The translations under genes were made by a program, and so were the position numbers. From contig CM041536.1 of NCBI GenBank assembly GCA_023238725.1, forward strand, positions 17,949,271-18,013,270: 64,000 bases of DNA. The letters are read 5' to 3'. Of the stretch, positions 60,300-64,000 are shown piece by piece. A model generated the notes under the pieces. The model saw nothing but the letters and a program-made list of their open reading frames with translations. It ran no database searches and had not been told where the DNA came from. Source of the stretch: Scortum barcoo (taxonomy: Eukaryota; Chordata; Actinopteri; Centrarchiformes; Terapontidae). Each line of letters opens with the position of its first letter. Within the stretch, counting starts at the first letter, position 1.

Positions 60300-61340
60300 T
60301 CAGAATAAATGTTCACAAAAAAGTATCATCTGCACACTCTCCGAGTTACCACATTAAAACAGTTCAGATTGAAGTGAACAATGATGTAAATACATTTCAA
60401 CATGGTTTTATTTACGCATTTGTCTGCATTTTTATAGGCTGATACTGATAGTCCTTGTAAGCATACATAAGCTATTAAAACATAGACATACACTCAGTGG
60501 TCACTACACCTGTACAATCAAAACTGAAGACAACAGCTGTGCCATAAATACTAACTTTATGAAGCTTAAAATGTTCAGTTTTTTTTGTTTTGTTTACTTT
60601 GTATGAAATGTATGTATCTTAAATGTGGTGTTGTATTGGACAGCAATATATTCAGAGATGTATCTAATATTCAGACCTCCTCATGTTGATAAATAGGGAG
60701 GACAAAAATGGAAAAACCTCTCAGTATAATGCAGTCCAGTGAATCTTTTTTTTTTTGGTATAGTATTGCATTAGATTTTAAAGGCATACATAATGAAGTG
60801 AACACTAATTGTCCTGTAAGTGATAACATATTGGCAAACAAGGTAATGTTTGATCTTGTGAAGCCTACTGAAGACAAATCCCTGCAGACTGCATGCATTT
60901 ACCAATAAAAGTAAAAGTTGAGTGTAAGTTTTTAACCTTCACCCACCCATAGTTTTGCATTGACCATTTGTTCTGGAAGTGTCTTGTTAATTTAATATGT
61001 GCTCACATATAACTCAACCAACCCCCAACGAACACACTTAAAGGTAATTATAAATTGTAAAGCCGTCTGGTAAACAGCCTTGTAACTGGAATAGTATGTA
61101 GGCAATATTTTACTGTTGAGCAACTTTCCAGTTTTCCCTAGCCGAGCCATGTAGGCTCAACTAACTTTGAAAGAATGAGCAGCTGGCCAATGAGGCATCA
61201 TGGTTATTTTAGTCACTGCATGCCTTTGGAGATAAAGAGGGCAGTGATTGGCAGAGCTGTGCATGTCTGCCACAGAGTTTTGAGGCTCATCCACACCACA
61301 GTCGATGCATCTTAACTTACAGATCAACTGAAGCTGAACT
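60300..61340. other. Intergenic between gdpgp1 and the titin-like gene
   Basis: AT-rich; no coding exon or recognised repeat. The two flanking genes are divergent. Confidence 0.5.
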
Positions 61341-61349
61341 TTTATTTCT

Positions 61350-61359
61350 TTATAAATAA
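61350..61359 (+). promoter_or_regulatory. MEF2 consensus site upstream of the titin-like gene
   Basis: TTATAAATAA fits YTAWWWWTAR exactly and lies 19 bases before the start codon. MEF2 drives striated muscle genes, which suits the titin-like product. Confidence 0.45.
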
Positions 61360-61377
61360 GGACAAGTAACAGAGAGG

Positions 61378-64000
61378 ATGGAAGCCAGCAACAACAATGT
61401 AAGTACACTTCTGTTTGAAATTGTAAACCTTGTAACTAATATCTTAAAAAATATTAAATATTGGACAGAAAACGTTTGGGGCATTTGTGTTTCTACTAAA
61501 GGGAACTGGTTTAAACCTTAAGAGAACTTTAAGAGTAAGATAATAAAGTTTTATCTGGTAAAACAGATGGCAGTCTGGCCCGCTATGCTTCTAGTTATTT
61601 TTAACACCATCAAGAGTTTCTATTACCAACACATCACCTTCACAAAGATAGCCTACATGTTGGCTTGTTTAAAACGCTAATGTTAGTTATGTTAAAATAA
61701 TTTTATGATTCAATATGTGTAACAATGTAATGTGGTCATGAAGAGAAAAAAGGAAAGAAAAAATATGTGTTTCGATATATGTATTGTCCTGGGTTGGCTT
61801 ATCTTTAATTTCATTTTCTTAAAATGTCTGTGCCATGCTCTTTTGTAGGTGGGAGAGAAAGCAGAGGATAAAGCTCACGCTCTAAATATAAATGTGAAAC
61901 CAGATACTGATGCAGAGCTCACAGCAAAAGATTCCCAGCCCCCCATCAATGTCATTGTCCGAGGTATGTCATGCACTCATCCTATCACTGTGTGGTCTAG
62001 ATAGTAAATATTAATACACGGCTTTAAATTCAAATTAAATGATGTATAACAATTATAAATATGAAAGATAAATGCAATAAATTTACCTGTATGGAACAAA
62101 CAGTATAAGACTAATGATTAGTATAATAAAATTAATAAAGCTCACAAAAAATCTCTTATTGATGGTAGTTAGAGATATATATTGTCTTGCTAGTATGTAA
62201 CTTTTTGAGCTTGGATTAAATCTTTTCTTGCTGCTAAAGGTCAACAATAAAATGAATGCTCAGATAAGTCCTTATATATTAAGGAAACCTGAAGCTGCAG
62301 TTTTATTCTATAACCATGTCAAAACATTAATAAATGTCCCCAGACATAAACACAATGTCATATCTTTTTTTTCCTGAGAAGACAAATTTTCATAATCTAC
62401 AATAAAGTTTAATAATATGAGCCAAATCAAGAAATATATCCACATTAATGTGATTACGTAAATGCATTTTAAAAAGTCATATTGATTAATTTGGCCTATC
62501 AAATAACATATATCTCATCTCTGAGCAGTGATTCCATCTAATATTACACTTATCTGATGCTTTTCTATCCTCACACCAGGTCAGTCTGCAAGTTCTGCAG
62601 AGAAGGCAGAAGACAACCCTTCTGCCCAACATGACTCTGTCACAGATAAGGACAATGCTATTAAGCCTAAACTCCAGATTACTTTAAGTACCTTTACTGT
62701 CAAGAATGGTGAAGATCTTAAAGTAGAGATTCCGGTGGCTGGACAACCAACACCAAAGGTTGAATGGAAAAGAGATGGCGAGGTAGTCAAAGAGACCTCA
62801 AGACTAGAGGTTTTAAATACGGCATCATTAACAGTGCTTCATATCAGACATGCTGCCAGGGAGCACTCTGGTCAGTACTCTATCACAGTGAGCAACAGTG
62901 CTGGAACATATATAGGAGAAATCACTGTAGTTGTTCTTGAAAAGCCAGATCCTCCCAGAGGGCCTATTAGGACTGATGAGATCAGTTCTGACTATGCCAC
63001 CATCTCCTGGGAGCCACCAGAATACACAGGAGGCTGTCAGCTAGACAACTACATAGTGGAGAAACGGGAAACTACAAGTACAGACTGGCAGACTGTGTCA
63101 GCAACAACAGTACGAACAACAATCAAAGTCACCAAACTGAAGACAGGAAGTGAATACCAATTCAGAGTGTTTGCAGAAAATAGGTATGGAAAGAGTTCTG
63201 CAATCACCTCACCTATTGTAACTGCACAGTATCCTTTTAGTGTGCCCACAGCTCCTGGCACCCCCTTTGCATCCACAGTGACGAAGTACAGCATGGTGAT
63301 TGAATGGGAGCCTCCGGCCAAAGATGGGGGCAGCCCCATCACTGGCTATCACCTTGAACGCAAAGAGAAGAACAGCATTTTATGGACCAAGCTGAACAAA
63401 CTTGTTATACCCGATGCTCGCTTCAAAACAAGTGGTCTGGCGGAAGGTATTGAGTATGAATTCAGAGTTTTTGCTGAGAATATTGCCGGACTCAGCCCAG
63501 CTAGCAAGATATCTGAATGCTACGTGGCAAGAGACCCCTGTGATCCACCTGGTAAACCTGAGGCTGTTGTCATTACCAGAGAGAATATCACACTTCAATG
63601 GGCAAAACCCAGGTATGATGGTGGAAGCACCATTACAGGCTATGTTGTTGAAAAGAAGGAGCTCCCTGATGGCAGATGGATGAAGGCCAATTTCACCAAT
63701 GTAATTGAGAATGAATTCACAGTCACAGGTCTTACAGGAGGCCAAAGCTATGAGTTTAGAGTAACTGCTAAGAATGGTGCTGGTGTTTGGAGCACGCCTT
63801 CAGAAAGCGTAACCATCCTCGCGCAAGATGTTATTGAAGGACCCACAGCATTTATTGATCCCAAGTTCAAGAGTACTACTGTTGTTCAGGCTGGGGAGAC
63901 ATTTGTTATTGATGCTGATTACTTTGGAAAGCCCCTCCCTGAAGTGACATGGCTGAAGGATGGAAAAGAAATTGACAATGTTACACCAAGAATGGAGGTT
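61378..64000 (+). CDS. Titin A-band-like Ig/FN3 protein, 5' part
   Basis: Exons: 61378-61398 (MEASNNN), 61849-61963 and 62580 to beyond the window; 519 residues are visible. Residues 1-73 are charged and low in complexity (GEKAEDKA, AEKAEDNP). Then follow Ig 74-171, FN3 172-268, FN3 269-367, FN3 368-466 and the start of a second Ig at 467. Titin A-band signatures are clear: DNYIVEKRETTSTDW, KVTKLKTGSEYQFRV, PDGRWMKANFTNV and DPKFKSTTVVQAGETF. Titin's A-band serves as a thick-filament scaffold in sarcomeres; a similar muscle role is inferred. The five domains lie in one intron-free exon, like titin's giant A-band exon. The separate start and N-terminus argue for a titin-derived paralogue rather than titin itself, but the 3' end is unseen. 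Confidence 0.85.

Noticed and set aside
61351..61356. TATAAA as the core promoter of the titin-like gene
   Set aside because: It is only 21 bases before the ATG, so transcription would start at or after the start codon; kept only as part of a MEF2 site.
62581..63745. Minus-strand open frames opposite the titin-like exon
   Set aside because: Shadows of the Ig/FN3 coding frame with no family similarity.
1..64000. CRISPR arrays, operons, bacterial elements or complete autonomous transposons
   Set aside because: None seen; the window is ordinary intron-rich vertebrate DNA with only partial mobile elements.

Overview
This is vertebrate nuclear DNA, most likely from a ray-finned (percomorph-like) fish. 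Genes are split into many short GT-AG exons. The proteins match fish and human families. The interspersed repeats are ones I recognise from teleost genomes: tRNA-type SINE, L2/Maui-like LINE tail, hAT-type MITEs and a decayed Tc1/mariner copy. All family and human map statements are from memory; no search was run.

Layout, left to right. 1-4458 (-): first six coding exons of banp, running off the left edge; its CpG-rich promoter region lies around 5.9-6.4 kb. 6857-6929 (-): tRNA-Arg(ACG). 9487-13630 (+): complete 13-exon carboxylesterase of the CES2 type (560 aa, intact catalytic triad). 15996-16218 (-): only the last coding exon of fbxo31, followed on its 5' side by a 500-N assembly gap (17028-17527). 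19018-19090 (+): tRNA-Arg(TCG). 19492-21209 (+): tvp23, a Golgi four-pass membrane protein. 21.47-22.45 kb: LINE tail.

24.6-28.9 kb (+): a promoter with CCAAT and CRE motifs, a spliced host-type transcript and, in its first intron, a perfect microRNA miR-9 hairpin (26478-26563) whose flanks resemble mir-9-3. 29-46.9 kb: about 18 kb with no convincing coding exon, G-rich tracts, nuclear-receptor half-site clusters and sequence that looks regulatory. 46962-53600 (-): complete 11-exon rhcg ammonia channel (484 aa). 53.7-58.2 kb: repeats, including a Tc1 relic. 58211-59287 (-): single-coding-exon gdpgp1. 61378 to the right edge (+): a gene with its own short N-terminal exons joined to a long exon encoding titin A-band-like Ig-FN3-FN3-FN3-Ig modules.

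The left part (banp, fbxo31) corresponds to human 16q24 and the right part (miR-9-3, rhcg, gdpgp1) to human 15q26, so the window joins two conserved blocks. The genes do not form one pathway. The most notable items are the miR-9 locus with its regulatory desert, the free-standing titin-like gene, a BANP-type motif in banp's own promoter region, and a predicted dual-acylation N-terminus on Rhcg.
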